DNA of 64,000 nt from Roseivivax isoporae LMG 25204 (GCF_000521865.1 NZ_JAME01000014.1:41376-105375), one strand, 5' to 3'; counted from the stretch's first letter, positions 40,913 to 49,830 are shown. Program-made: numbers and translations. Notes: a model not told the origin generated them from the sequence alone.

Positions 40913-41599
40913 TCAGGCCAGGCGTTCGGCATCGGGCGCCTCCATCTCGGCGAGGTAGGCCGGCAGCACGGCGGCGGGCGGACCGTCGGCCCGCACGGTG
41001 CCCGCGTCGATCCATACCACCCGGTCGTAGCCGTCGATCGCGGCCGGATCGTGGGTGATCTGGATCACAGTCTCCTCGAGCCCGGCCACGAGCGCCCGCA
41101 GCGCGCGCGTCGTCGGAATGTCGAGCCCGCTGAACGGCTCGTCAAAGAGGATGACCCGGGGCCGCATCGCCAGCACCGCCATCAGGCAGACGAGGTGCCG
41201 CTGGCCCTGGCTCAGCTCCGCCACGGGCCGCCCGGCCCAGTCGGCGCGGCCGAAGCGCACCAGCATCTCGGCCGCCCCGGCCGGATCGCGGCCGAGCTGC
41301 CGCAGGCCGAAGGCGAGTTCCTCCTCCACCGTCGGAAAGATGATCTGGTGATCCGGGTTCTGGAACAGGATGCCGACGCTGCGCAGCGCGGCGCGCCTGT
41401 CGCGCGCCATGTCCGCCCCGCCGATCGTCACCCGTCCCGCCTCGGGCACGATCAGCCCGGCGATCGCGCGGGCGAGCGTCGACTTTCCCGACCCGTTGCG
41501 GCCGACGATGCCGATGCGCCGTTCGGGCAGCGACAGCCGGAGCGAGTCCAGCACCCGCCGTCCGCCCAGGCTGACGGTGACGTCTTCCACCTCGATCAA
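40913..41599 (-). CDS. bioM: Biotin ECF transporter ATPase BioM
   Basis: A 228-residue ABC ATPase with Walker A (GRNGSGKST), Q-loop (LFQNPDHQIIF, the NPDHQ form typical of ECF transporters), signature LSQGQ and Walker B VILFDEP. With BioN and BioY it drives biotin uptake. It follows the sugar-type permease by 22 bp on the same strand. No separate promoter or BioR-like site is seen in that gap. Confidence 0.9.
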   Translation of the reverse strand: MIEVEDVTVSLGGRRVLDSLRLSLPERRIGIVGRNGSGKSTLARAIAGLIVPEAGRVTIGGADMARDRRAALRSVGILFQNPDHQIIFPTVEEELAFGLRQLGRDPAGAAEMLVRFGRADWAGRPVAELSQGQRHLVCLMAVLAMRPRVILFDEPFSGLDIPTTRALRALVAGLEETVIQITHDPAAIDGYDRVVWIDAGTVRADGPPAAVLPAYLAEMEAPDAERLA

Positions 41600-41621
41600 G
41601 GGATCCTCCCGGCCTGCGTCC

Positions 41622-42647
41622 TCAGGCGCCGCGCAGGATCATCCGGTATCGCATCTGGTCGAAGATCACCGCGAGGATCAGGAGCGCGCCCAGCAGAACC
41701 ATCTGCATGTACGAGGAGACCTGTGCAAGGTTCATCCCGTTCTGCACGAGCACGATGAAGAACGCGCCGAGGACCACGTTCTCGACCCGGCCGATGCCGC
41801 CGCGGAGCGACACGCCGGCGATGACGCAGGCCGCGATGCTCTCGAGCGCGATCGTCCCGCCGAGATTGGCCTCGCCGGATTCCACGCGCGCGGTCAGCAG
41901 GATGCCCGTCAGCGAGGCGATGAGCGCGCAGAGCGTGTAGGCGATCATCAGCGTGCGCTTGGTGTCGATGGCCGACAGGTGGGCCGCCTTGATGTTGCCG
42001 CCGACAGCGTAGATCTGCGTGCCGAGCCGCGTACGGGCCATGAGCACCCACATCACGGCGATGCAGGCGAGCGCGATCAGCACCGGCACGGGCACGCCCC
42101 AGAGCCGCCCGAAGCCGAAGATGTTGCCGAACTCGAAGGGCAGGCCCGACACCGGCACGCCGCCGGTGAGGAACAGCGCGAGCCCCGCGCCCACGGACGA
42201 CACGCCCAGCGTCATGATGAAGGGCGAGACCTCGAAATACGCGACGCCCACGCCGTTCACGAGCCCGAGGAGCAGCGCCGCCCCAAACCCCGCGGCCATG
42301 CCGATCAGGATCGCGAGGAAGACCGCGTCGGGAAAGAGGCCGCTCGCCCAGACCATCGCCAGCGCCGAGACGACCGAGGTCAGCGCGATGGCCGTGCCCA
42401 CGGACAGGTCGAACCCGCCGGTGACGAGCGCCAGCATCTGCCCCATGGAGACGAGGACGAGGTAGACCGACTGCCGCGCCACGTTGACGAGGTTCTGCCC
42501 GGTCAGGAAGTTCGCGGAGAGCGCCGAGAAGATCGCGATGGCGCCCACCAGGAAGAAGGGCAGGACGCCGAGGCGCAGGAAGACGCGGCGCAGGATCGCC
42601 CCCGCGCCCCGCGGGCCTTGGTCGGTGCGGGCGGTGTCAGCTGGCAT
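41622..42647 (-). CDS. Sugar-type (RbsC family) ABC importer permease
   Basis: A 341-residue permease with about ten membrane segments and the family motif region DLSVGTAIALTSVVSA and GDNIKAAHLS-like (VGGNIKAAHLSAIDTKR). RbsC relatives import ribose, other sugars, autoinducer-2 or, in some operons, small heterocycles, so the name of the substrate cannot be taken from the family. It overlaps the ATPase gene by 11 bp. Confidence 0.9.
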   Translation of the reverse strand: MPADTARTDQGPRGAGAILRRVFLRLGVLPFFLVGAIAIFSALSANFLTGQNLVNVARQSVYLVLVSMGQMLALVTGGFDLSVGTAIALTSVVSALAMVWASGLFPDAVFLAILIGMAAGFGAALLLGLVNGVGVAYFEVSPFIMTLGVSSVGAGLALFLTGGVPVSGLPFEFGNIFGFGRLWGVPVPVLIALACIAVMWVLMARTRLGTQIYAVGGNIKAAHLSAIDTKRTLMIAYTLCALIASLTGILLTARVESGEANLGGTIALESIAACVIAGVSLRGGIGRVENVVLGAFFIVLVQNGMNLAQVSSYMQMVLLGALLILAVIFDQMRYRMILRGA

Positions 42648-44139
42648 GGGATCGGTCCCCGTCCTCGAAGAAATGGCGCAGGATTGTGTCCTCGGCGATC
42701 TCGTCGCCGCTCAGTTCGGCGGTCACGCGCCCGCCCGCCATCACCATCAGGCGATGCGAGAGGTTCATGACCTCGGGCAGGTCCGACGAGATGACGACGA
42801 CGGCGCGGCCCGCCTCGGCCAGGTCCTTGACCAGCCGGTAGAGCGCGGCGCGGGTGCCCACGTCGACGCCCACCGTCGGCTCGTCGAGGATGTAGATGTC
42901 GGCCGGCTGGCCGAAGCACTTGCCGAACAGGACCTTCTGCTGGTTGCCGCCCGACAGCTGCGTGACGTAGCGCGGGCGGTAGGCTTGCGGCAGCTCGACC
43001 CGGTCGGCGGTGGCGTCCACGTCGCGGCGCACCGCGCGCCAGTCGACCAGCGCGCCGCCGCGGCCCATCACCACGTTGAGTGCGAGGTTGTCGGCGGCGG
43101 ACCGCACGAGGTCGAGCCCCTCGCCCTTGCGGTCGGGCGAGAGGTAGTAGAGCCCCCGCGCGATCAGGTCGCGCGTGGGCGCGCGGGTGACGTCCTCGCC
43201 GGCCAGTTCGAGCCGACCGCCGAGCCGCGGCAGAAGGCCCATCGCGGCCCGGAAGAGCCGCGACTTGCCGCAGCCCACGAGCCCCGCGACGCCCAGCACC
43301 TCGCCGGCGCGCAGCTCGAAGGATACCGGGCTCAGCCCCGGCGCGCGCAGCGCCTCGGCGCGCATCAGGACCTCGCCCGGGCGCCGCGCGATGGCGGGAT
43401 AAATCTCGGACATGGCGCGGCCGGTCATCATCTCGACCAGCCGGTCCTCGTCGGTGTCGGCCATGGCGACGGTGCCGATCTTCGCCCCGTCGCGCAGGAC
43501 CGTGACGCGGTCGGCGATGCGACGGAATTCCTGGATGCGGTGCGAGATGTAGACGATGCCGGTGCCGCGCGCCTTCTGCCCCGCGAGATAGGCGAACAGG
43601 TGGTCGACCTCGCGATCGGTCAGCGACGCGGTCGGCTCGTCGAGGATCAGGACCCGCGCGTCGCCATGATGCGCCTTGGCGATCTCTACCATCTGCTGCT
43701 GCGCCCGCGACAGGCCCGCCACCATGGCGCGCGGGTCGATGTCGAAGTCGAGCTCGGCGAAGATGGCCGCGGCCTGCCGGCGCATGGCGCGATGGTCGAC
43801 GAAGGGGCCCCGCAGCGGTTCGCGCCCGAGAAAGATGTTCTCGGCCACGCTCAGCGTGGGGATCAGAGAGAATTCCTGGAAGACCGTGTAGATGCCGGCC
43901 GCCTGGGCGTCGGCGACGGAGGCGAAGCGGACCTCGCGCCCGTCCATGCGGACGCTGCCCGCGCTCGGGACATTGGCGCCCGCGAGCATGGAGATGAGCG
44001 TCGACTTGCCCGCGCCGTTCTCGCCGAAGAGCACGTGCACCTCGCCGCGCGCGAGGTCGAAGTCGACAGCGTCGAGAGCGCGCACGCCGGGATAGTCCCG
44101 GGTCAGGCCGCGCGTGGTCAGGAGCGGTTCGGGTGACAT
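42637..44139 (-). CDS. Sugar-type ABC importer ATPase with two nucleotide-binding domains
   Basis: A 500-residue fused double ABC ATPase of the RbsA/MglA type. The first domain has intact Walker A (GENGAGKST), signature LSRAQQQ and Walker B (VLILDEPTA). The second has a degenerate Walker A (GLVGCGKS), signature LSGGNQQK and IYILDEPTVG. It pairs with the RbsC-like permease and the TorT-like binding protein. A nested RNA hairpin lies in the 67-bp gap before it. Confidence 0.93.
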   Translation of the reverse strand: MSPEPLLTTRGLTRDYPGVRALDAVDFDLARGEVHVLFGENGAGKSTLISMLAGANVPSAGSVRMDGREVRFASVADAQAAGIYTVFQEFSLIPTLSVAENIFLGREPLRGPFVDHRAMRRQAAAIFAELDFDIDPRAMVAGLSRAQQQMVEIAKAHHGDARVLILDEPTASLTDREVDHLFAYLAGQKARGTGIVYISHRIQEFRRIADRVTVLRDGAKIGTVAMADTDEDRLVEMMTGRAMSEIYPAIARRPGEVLMRAEALRAPGLSPVSFELRAGEVLGVAGLVGCGKSRLFRAAMGLLPRLGGRLELAGEDVTRAPTRDLIARGLYYLSPDRKGEGLDLVRSAADNLALNVVMGRGGALVDWRAVRRDVDATADRVELPQAYRPRYVTQLSGGNQQKVLFGKCFGQPADIYILDEPTVGVDVGTRAALYRLVKDLAEAGRAVVVISSDLPEVMNLSHRLMVMAGGRVTAELSGDEIAEDTILRHFFEDGDRSHAS

Positions 44140-44148
44140 GGTGCAGAC

Positions 44149-44198
44149 GCGCCGGAACGCGCGGCCTTCGGGGTGCGAAGGGTCGCGGGCTCCGGCGC
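44149..44198 (-). repeat. Nested inverted repeat between the binding-protein and ATPase genes
   Basis: An outer perfect 8-bp pair (GCGCCGGA at 44149-44156 with TCCGGCGC at 44191-44198) encloses a perfect 6-bp hairpin (CCTTCG 44165-44170, CGAAGG 44176-44181, five-base loop). In transporter operons such intercistronic structures often keep the binding-protein transcript abundant by blocking decay or partly ending transcription. That role is inferred here. Confidence 0.55.
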
Positions 44199-44206
44199 TC
44201 TCCCTC

Positions 44207-45283
44207 TCAGCCGGCGTCGACCGAGAAGACCGGGCGGAAGTTCTCGGGCGGCAGGATGTCCTCGCGCGAGACCTCGCCGAGATTGTCCTGGTTCACCACG
44301 AAGATCTTCGGCCCCACATGCTTGATGTAGTCCTGCTCCTCGAGGATGCGCACCGCCTGGTCGACGGCGATGCGGCCCTGGATCACCATGGAATCCGCGG
44401 GCGCCGCCTCGATGAAGCCGCGTTCGATCCCCTCGTAGACGCCGGGCGTCATGTAGAAGGCGAGGATGCCGATCTGGTCGGTCAGCCCGCGCGAGCGCAG
44501 GAGACCCTGCGCCGCCTCGGCGGTCACCGCCGTCCCGGCGAGGTAGTCGACCTCGGGGTTCGCCTGCAGCACGTCCTCGACGAGCTTCAGCTGTGCCTCC
44601 TTGCCGGTGTCGCCGTAGCGCGGCTCGAGCACCTCGACCGCCGATCCTTCGATCGCCTCCATGAAGCCCTGGTGCGCGGCCTCGACCCAGCCCGCGCCCG
44701 CGGGACCGGGGAACCAGCCGACCTGCACCGGATCGCTGCCGGCCGGGTGCTTCCCGGCGAGGTAGCGCCCGGTCTCGGCGCCCATCGTGTGGAAGGACAC
44801 GAGCGATTTCGCGGCGATCTGGTCCGAAGACACGCCGTTGATGACATCGATCACCGGCGTCCCGCCACCCGCGACCTCGCCGATCACCGAGTTGAGCCCG
44901 TCGAACGAGATCGCGCCGATGATCACCGCGTCGGCACCCGAGGCCACGCAGTCCTCGATCTGGCTGATCTGGGTGGCGAGCTCGGTATAGCCGCCGGCCT
45001 CGACCACGTTCAGGTTCACGCCGAGCCGCTTCGCCTCTTCCACGACGCCGTAATCGACGCCGAGCCAATAGGCGTCCTTCATGTGCGGGAAGGACACGCA
45101 GATGTTCCACGGCTGGCTCGCGCTTTCGAGCGGCTCGTAGGTCACGGCCGAAACCGTGCCATCGGCGGCGAAGGCGGGCGTCACCTCCTCGGCCTCGTAG
45201 GGATACCAGGCGTCCTGCGCCAGCGCCGCGAAGGGCAGGGCGGTGAGGACCGCGGCGAGCGCGGTCGTTCCTCTGTAGGTCAT
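44207..45283 (-). CDS. TorT-like periplasmic substrate-binding protein
   Basis: A 358-residue secreted protein with a Sec signal peptide (cleavage near ALAQ, residue 23) and the periplasmic-binding-protein type I fold of the ribose/TorT group (WNICVSFPHMKDAYWLGVDYGV, DAVIIGAISFDGLNS, VDYLAGTAVTAEAA). TorT senses trimethylamine oxide, but here the neighbours are an ABC importer and no kinase is present, so it is best read as the importer's binding protein. The ligand is unknown. The ATG at 45283 follows AGGAGAGACGACC. Confidence 0.85.
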   Translation of the reverse strand: MTYRGTTALAAVLTALPFAALAQDAWYPYEAEEVTPAFAADGTVSAVTYEPLESASQPWNICVSFPHMKDAYWLGVDYGVVEEAKRLGVNLNVVEAGGYTELATQISQIEDCVASGADAVIIGAISFDGLNSVIGEVAGGGTPVIDVINGVSSDQIAAKSLVSFHTMGAETGRYLAGKHPAGSDPVQVGWFPGPAGAGWVEAAHQGFMEAIEGSAVEVLEPRYGDTGKEAQLKLVEDVLQANPEVDYLAGTAVTAEAAQGLLRSRGLTDQIGILAFYMTPGVYEGIERGFIEAAPADSMVIQGRIAVDQAVRILEEQDYIKHVGPKIFVVNQDNLGEVSREDILPPENFRPVFSVDAG

Positions 45284-45348
45284 GGTCGTCTCTCCTGTCG
45301 GTGTGGTGGCCGGGTTGTCCCGGCTCGGTCTCACGGGGTGCGGCGCGC

Positions 45349-46317
45349 TCAGGCGAGCGCGCCGCGGATCTTGTCGAGCATGGCGACCTGGTCGCGCCGG
45401 GCCGCGAGCGCCTCCTCCATGTCCACGCGCACGAAGCGCACGGGCGTGTTGGGCTGCAGCTGGCCGATCAGGTCCATGTCGGCCGAGATGACGGCGCCGA
45501 GCGTGAAGTATCCGCCGCCCGACACCGCATCGCGGTGCAGAACGATGGGCTCGGTCCCGCCGGGAACCTGGATCGAGCCGTAGGAATAGCAGCCGTCCAC
45601 GATGTTCGAGGGATCGGCACCCGCGCCGAAGGGCTGTTCACGCTCCACGAACTCGAGCGGCCGTCCACCCTTGAAGCGGTAGCCCATGCGGTCTGCTTCG
45701 GCCGCCACTGTCCATTCGTCGGCGAAGAAGCTTTCCTGCGCGGCCTCGGTGATGCGGTGCCAGTAGAGGCCCGGCAGCACCCGCAGCTCGGCCGGGCGGC
45801 CCGGCATGCGGCGCAGCTCCGGCGCGACGGTGCGCCCCGCCTTGCCCGTGCCCTGGCCCACCGGCAGCACGTCGCCCGCGGCGACCGCACGGCCCTCGAT
45901 CCCGCCGAGCGCGCCGATCGGGTAGGTCGCGCGCGAGCCGAGGTCGGGCGGCGTGTCGATGCCGCCCGCGACGGCGATGTAGAGCCGCGCGCCCTCGGTC
46001 AGGAAGCCGAACTTGAGCGTCTGGCCCTTCTTCACCTCGAACGAGGTCCAGCCGTCGACCGCCGCGCCGTCGAGCGTCATCGGCATGGTCGCGCCCGCGA
46101 CCGCGACGACCATGTCCGCGCCGAAGCGGATCTCGGGGCCCATGAACACCGCCTCGAGGCAGGCCGCGTCCTCGGGATTGCCCACGAGCAGGTTCGCCGC
46201 GCGCAGGCTCAGCCGGTCCATGGCGCCGCCCTCGGGGATACCGAGGTGGAAATAGCCGGGACGGCCCAGGTCCTGGATCGTGGTCGAGAGGCCGGGGGAT
46301 ACGATCTCAAGCGTCAT
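45349..46317 (-). CDS. pxpC: Biotin-dependent carboxyltransferase family protein (PxpC/KipA)
   Basis: A 322-residue member of the KipA/PxpC family, homologous to one half of the urea carboxylase carboxyltransferase domain. Family motifs include LSTTIQDLGRPGY, GGAMDRLSLRAANLLVGNPEDAA and GGYFTLGAVISADMDLIGQL. In E. coli it is a subunit of 5-oxoprolinase (PxpABC). With a biotin carboxylase and carrier next door it may act in true carboxyl transfer. It overlaps pxpB by 11 bp. Confidence 0.9.
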   Translation of the reverse strand: MTLEIVSPGLSTTIQDLGRPGYFHLGIPEGGAMDRLSLRAANLLVGNPEDAACLEAVFMGPEIRFGADMVVAVAGATMPMTLDGAAVDGWTSFEVKKGQTLKFGFLTEGARLYIAVAGGIDTPPDLGSRATYPIGALGGIEGRAVAAGDVLPVGQGTGKAGRTVAPELRRMPGRPAELRVLPGLYWHRITEAAQESFFADEWTVAAEADRMGYRFKGGRPLEFVEREQPFGAGADPSNIVDGCYSYGSIQVPGGTEPIVLHRDAVSGGGYFTLGAVISADMDLIGQLQPNTPVRFVRVDMEEALAARRDQVAMLDKIRGALA

Positions 46318-47182
46318 CGAGCGCCTCCATCAGCTTCTTGTTCGTGTCCGCCATGTCCGCGTTGAACTCGGCGAGGTCGAATGTCACCTCGGCGGTCCGG
46401 GGCGACCAGGTGTTCGCCTCGACCTCGGCGGTGATGCGGTCGTACTCGGCGCGGTCGATCGGTTTCCACTTCACGATGTCGCCCGGACGGAAGAACACCA
46501 TGAAATCGCGCAGGTAGGACGTCTGCTGCCGCGGGTCGTAGATCGGCATCGGCGTGATGCCGAACATCTGGTAGCCGCCCGCCCCGCGCACGGAATAGAC
46601 GCAGGAGAAGCAGCCGCCGTATCCCACCGTCAGCTTCGGCGTGTCGGTGCGGGGCCGGACGTATTTCGGCACCTCGATCTGCTTCTCGCGCTCGACGAGC
46701 TGGTAAAGGAACGGCAGGCCCGACACGAAGCCCACCATCGACACGAACCACGGCGCGGAATGGTGCGCCTCGATGAAGGCGTCGACGCTGTCGTAGCCGT
46801 TGATCCGCGCCGCGTAGTCGAGATCGGTGCCCTGCGGGTCCTGGTGCCGCTCGCGGAAACGCATGAGCGTCTCGTGCGTCCAGGGATCGCGGTAGAACAC
46901 CGGCACCTCGACGATGCGCGTGGTCATGCGCTTCTCGGCGTCCTCGGCCTTGGCCTCGAGCTCCTGGATGCGCTTCAGCATCTCGTCGGGATGCGTCACG
47001 TCGGGATCGAAGCGCACCTGGAAAGACGCGTTCGCCGGGCAGATCTCGGTCACCCCGGGGATCTTCGCATCCCGGACCGCGTTGCTCATGGACAGGGACT
47101 TGAAGAACGCGTCGAGCGACATCTCCTCGTCCATCTCGACGTAGATGTGCTCGTCCCCTCCGAACGTATACCGTGTCTTCAC
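46307..47182 (-). CDS. pxpB: PxpB/KipI family protein (enlarged)
   Basis: A 291-residue protein of the KipI/PxpB (allophanate hydrolase subunit 1-like) family, partner of PxpC. The core is recognisable (VRFDPDVTHPDEML, VEVPVFY, APWFVSMVGFVSGLPFLY, SVRGAGGYQMFGITPMPIYDP). E. coli PxpB has about 218 residues. The surplus here includes a helical charged insert (RIQELEAKAEDAEKR, near residue 71) and an extended segment around residues 98-125. The GTG at 47182 follows GGAGG by six bases and overlaps the accC stop (GTGA). Confidence 0.88.
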   Translation of the reverse strand: MKTRYTFGGDEHIYVEMDEEMSLDAFFKSLSMSNAVRDAKIPGVTEICPANASFQVRFDPDVTHPDEMLKRIQELEAKAEDAEKRMTTRIVEVPVFYRDPWTHETLMRFRERHQDPQGTDLDYAARINGYDSVDAFIEAHHSAPWFVSMVGFVSGLPFLYQLVEREKQIEVPKYVRPRTDTPKLTVGYGGCFSCVYSVRGAGGYQMFGITPMPIYDPRQQTSYLRDFMVFFRPGDIVKWKPIDRAEYDRITAEVEANTWSPRTAEVTFDLAEFNADMADTNKKLMEALDDA

Positions 47183-48561
47183 GATGCACCTCCTGTTGTC
47201 TGCGTTTCGAGCCCGCCGCCCGCGAGCCACGGTTCGAGCCATTGGGTGTGGAATGCGCCGGCCCGCACGTCCGCATCGGCCGCGAGCGCGAGGTGCAGCG
47301 GCACGGTCGTCCGGATGCCGTCGACCCGCAGCGCCTCGAGCGCCGTCTCGAGGCGCGCGATGGCGGCGGCACGGTCGGGCGCGTGCACGATGAGCTTGCC
47401 GACCAGGGAGTCGTAGAAGGGCGGAATCTGGTAGCCCTCGTAGAGGAAGTGGTCGAACCGCACGCCCTCGCCCTCGGGCACCGAGAGGCCGGTCACCTCT
47501 CCGGGGGAGGGGAGGAACTGCATCGCCGGATCCTCGGCGTTGATGCGCACCTCGATGGCGTGACCGGACAGGCGGATGTCCTCCTGGGCCACGGACAGGG
47601 GCGCGCCCGCGGCGACCGAGATCATCTCGGCCACGAGGTCGATGCCCGTCACCATCTCGGTCACCGGGTGCTCGACCTGGATGCGGGTGTTCATCTCGAT
47701 GAAGAAGAACTGCCCCGAGGATTCCTCGTAGAGATATTCGAGCGTGCCCGCGCCGCGATAGCCCACCGCCTCGGCCAGCTGCACCGCCGACGCGCAGAGC
47801 CTGTCGCGGGTGGCGGCGTCGAGGCAGGTCGCCGGTGCCTCCTCCCAGACCTTCTGGCGGCGGCGCTGGAGCGAGCATTCCCGTTCGAAGCAGTGCACCG
47901 CGCGGGTGCCGTCGCCGAGGATCTGCACCTCGATGTGCCGCGGATCCTTCACCGCGCGCTCGACGTAGAGCCCGCCGTCGCCGAACGCGGCCTGTGCCTC
48001 GGCCTGGGCCTGGGGCGCGAGCTTGCGCAGGGACGCCTCGTCCTCGGCCACGCGGATGCCGCGGCCGCCGCCGCCCGCCGCGGCCTTGATCATGACCGGG
48101 TAGCCCACGTCGGCCGCGACCTGCACCGCCGCGTCGACGCCCTCGACCCGGCCCTTCGATCCCGGGACCACCGGCACGCCGGCCGCCTTGGCGGCGCTGC
48201 GTGCGGCGACCTTGTCGCCCATCCGCTCGATCGTGTCCGCGGAGGGTCCGACGAAGATCAGCCCCGCCTCCTCGACCGCCCGGGCAAAGCGCGGGCTCTC
48301 CGAGAGAAAGCCGTAGCCCGGGTGCACCGCGTCGGCGCCCGACTCGACCGCGGCCCGCACCACGCGGTCGACGTTCAGGTAGCTCTCCTTGGCCGGGGCT
48401 GGGCCGATCTCGACCGCGCTGTCGGCGAGCCGCACGGCCAGCATGTCGCGGTCCGCCTCGGAATGGGCCTGGACCGTCTCGATCCCGAGCGACTGCGCCG
48501 CACGGACGATCCGGACGGCGATCTCGCCGCGATTGGCGATGAAGAGCTTCCGGATCGCCAT
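47179..48561 (-). CDS. Biotin carboxylase subunit (AccC family)
   Basis: A 460-residue ATP-grasp biotin carboxylase: LFIANRGEIAVRIVRAAQ at the start, the Gly-rich ATP loop KAAAGGGGRGIRVA, and EMNTRIQVEHPVTEMVTG near residue 290. It carboxylates the biotin on a carrier protein using ATP and bicarbonate. Because it sits between the carrier gene (2 bp away) and pxpB (4-bp overlap) it probably belongs to a dedicated carboxylase, not to housekeeping acetyl-CoA carboxylase. Confidence 0.92.
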   Translation of the reverse strand: MAIRKLFIANRGEIAVRIVRAAQSLGIETVQAHSEADRDMLAVRLADSAVEIGPAPAKESYLNVDRVVRAAVESGADAVHPGYGFLSESPRFARAVEEAGLIFVGPSADTIERMGDKVAARSAAKAAGVPVVPGSKGRVEGVDAAVQVAADVGYPVMIKAAAGGGGRGIRVAEDEASLRKLAPQAQAEAQAAFGDGGLYVERAVKDPRHIEVQILGDGTRAVHCFERECSLQRRRQKVWEEAPATCLDAATRDRLCASAVQLAEAVGYRGAGTLEYLYEESSGQFFFIEMNTRIQVEHPVTEMVTGIDLVAEMISVAAGAPLSVAQEDIRLSGHAIEVRINAEDPAMQFLPSPGEVTGLSVPEGEGVRFDHFLYEGYQIPPFYDSLVGKLIVHAPDRAAAIARLETALEALRVDGIRTTVPLHLALAADADVRAGAFHTQWLEPWLAGGGLETQTTGGAS

Positions 48562-48563
48562 GG

Positions 48564-48800
48564 TCAGGCGTCGATCTCGGCCAGGACCGCGCCCGCCGTC
48601 ACGGGCGACTCGTTGTCGGCGACGTAACCCTTGAAGGTACCGGCCGCCTCGGCCTTGACCTCGATGAAGGTCTTCATGACCTCGACGAGGCCGATCGTCT
48701 CGCCCGCCGCGACCGCGTCGCCCGCGGCCTTGTAGGGGTCCTGGTCGGGGGCCGGGCGGTGGTAGAACGTGCCCGGAACGGGGGCCTGGATCTCTGCCAT
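48564..48800 (-). CDS. Short biotin carboxyl carrier protein
   Basis: A 78-residue biotinyl domain with the attachment motif EVMKT (Lys43) in a lipoyl-like beta fold. It lacks the long N-terminal region of AccB (E. coli AccB has 156 residues), so it is a minimal carrier. Conserved turn residues (PGTFYHRPAP, LVEVMKTFIEVKAE) resemble carriers linked to urea-carboxylase-type enzymes. It lies 2 bp before the biotin carboxylase gene. Confidence 0.92.
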   Translation of the reverse strand: MAEIQAPVPGTFYHRPAPDQDPYKAAGDAVAAGETIGLVEVMKTFIEVKAEAAGTFKGYVADNESPVTAGAVLAEIDA

Positions 48801-48816
48801 GATGTCTCCTGTCGGT

Positions 48817-49599
48817 TCAGTTCGTGCGCTCGAGCACCGTGAGGGCGGGCGCGATGGTGATGCCGTTCTCGGTCAGCGCGCTGCGGATGGCGCGGCCGAT
48901 CTCGACGGCGCCGGGCGTGTCCGAGTGGAAGCAGATGGATTCGAAAGCGATGTCGATGTCCTGCCCGCTTTCGGTGGTGACGCGGCCCTCGCGGCAGGCA
49001 CGCAGGCATTTCTCGGCGACCGCCTGCGGATCGGGACGCGCGACCTTGCGCTTGAACACGATGGCGCCGTCGTCGCCGTAATCGCGGTCGGCGTAGAATT
49101 CGCGCACCACCGGCAGACCGTGACGGCGCGCGACCTCGTACGTGCGCGAGACGCCCATGCAGAACAGGATCGGGTCGCCGCCCACCTCCTGCAGCGCCTC
49201 GACGATCTTCGAGGACAGCTCCTCGTTCTTCGCGGCCTCCATGTAGAGCGCGCCATGCGGCTTCACGTGCTGCAGTGCGATGCCGTGCCGGCGGCCGAAC
49301 TCGCGGATCGCGCCCACCTGGTACAGGATGTCGTTGACCAGCTCGTCGGCGGGCGCCGCGATGTTGCGCCGCCCGAACCCCTGCAGGTCGCGGTAGCCCG
49401 GATGCGCGCCGAGCCCGACGCCGTGGCTCTGGGCGAGCTTGACCACGCGGTTCATGGAATTCGGATCGCCCGCATGGAACCCGGCAGCGATGTTCGCGGA
49501 CGAGATGATCTCCATCAGATCCTCGTCCGGCGCATCGCCGAGCACCCAGTGCCCAAAGCCTTCGCCCATGTCGCAGTTCAGATCGACGATATCGCGCAT
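48817..49599 (-). CDS. pxpA: 5-oxoprolinase subunit A (PxpA, LamB/YcsF family)
   Basis: A 260-residue LamB/YcsF protein with the family start [13 protein letters not shown], then [36 protein letters not shown] and [11 protein letters not shown]. In E. coli PxpA works with PxpBC to open 5-oxoproline with ATP. It is the first gene of the minus-strand directon and is divergent from a LysR gene 231 bp away. The sense of 'oxoprolinase' may not hold here because a biotin carboxylase is co-encoded. Confidence 0.93.
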   Translation of the reverse strand: MRDIVDLNCDMGEGFGHWVLGDAPDEDLMEIISSANIAAGFHAGDPNSMNRVVKLAQSHGVGLGAHPGYRDLQGFGRRNIAAPADELVNDILYQVGAIREFGRRHGIALQHVKPHGALYMEAAKNEELSSKIVEALQEVGGDPILFCMGVSRTYEVARRHGLPVVREFYADRDYGDDGAIVFKRKVARPDPQAVAEKCLRACREGRVTTESGQDIDIAFESICFHSDTPGAVEIGRAIRSALTENGITIAPALTVLERTN

Positions 49600-49675
49600 C
49601 GCTTTCCTCTGCTCCCGTTGTCATGAAAGTGTCGAGGAAACCGGCATGCGATGTAAATTTCAGATTTTTGTGGCC

Positions 49676-49694
49676 TCGATATCGGAAAAATCGA
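49676..49694. promoter_or_regulatory. Candidate LysR-type operator in the pxpA / LysR divergent region
   Basis: TCGAT-N9-ATCGA (49676-49694) is a perfect inverted repeat, flanked by a second pair CCTCG and CGAGG. It lies in the AT-richer part of the 231-bp intergenic region. LysR regulators usually bind such interrupted dyads between themselves and their target operon. No experiment supports this particular site. Confidence 0.45.
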
Positions 49695-49830
49695 ACGAGG
49701 ACTTGATCCCGAGGGGCGTTTAGGGTGGGATTCCGTGGCGTAAGGGCCGCGTTCGTCGGTCACGGACGGCCGGCATTCGGGTTTTCCGAACGCGGGCCGC
49801 AACCAAGCGCGAAAGGCAGAAGGCAGCGCG

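Noticed and set aside
44207..45283. Trimethylamine-oxide respiration (torT) suggested by the binding protein.
   Set aside because: No torS, torR, torA or torC gene is near. The partners are a complete ABC importer, so the protein is treated as its binding component.
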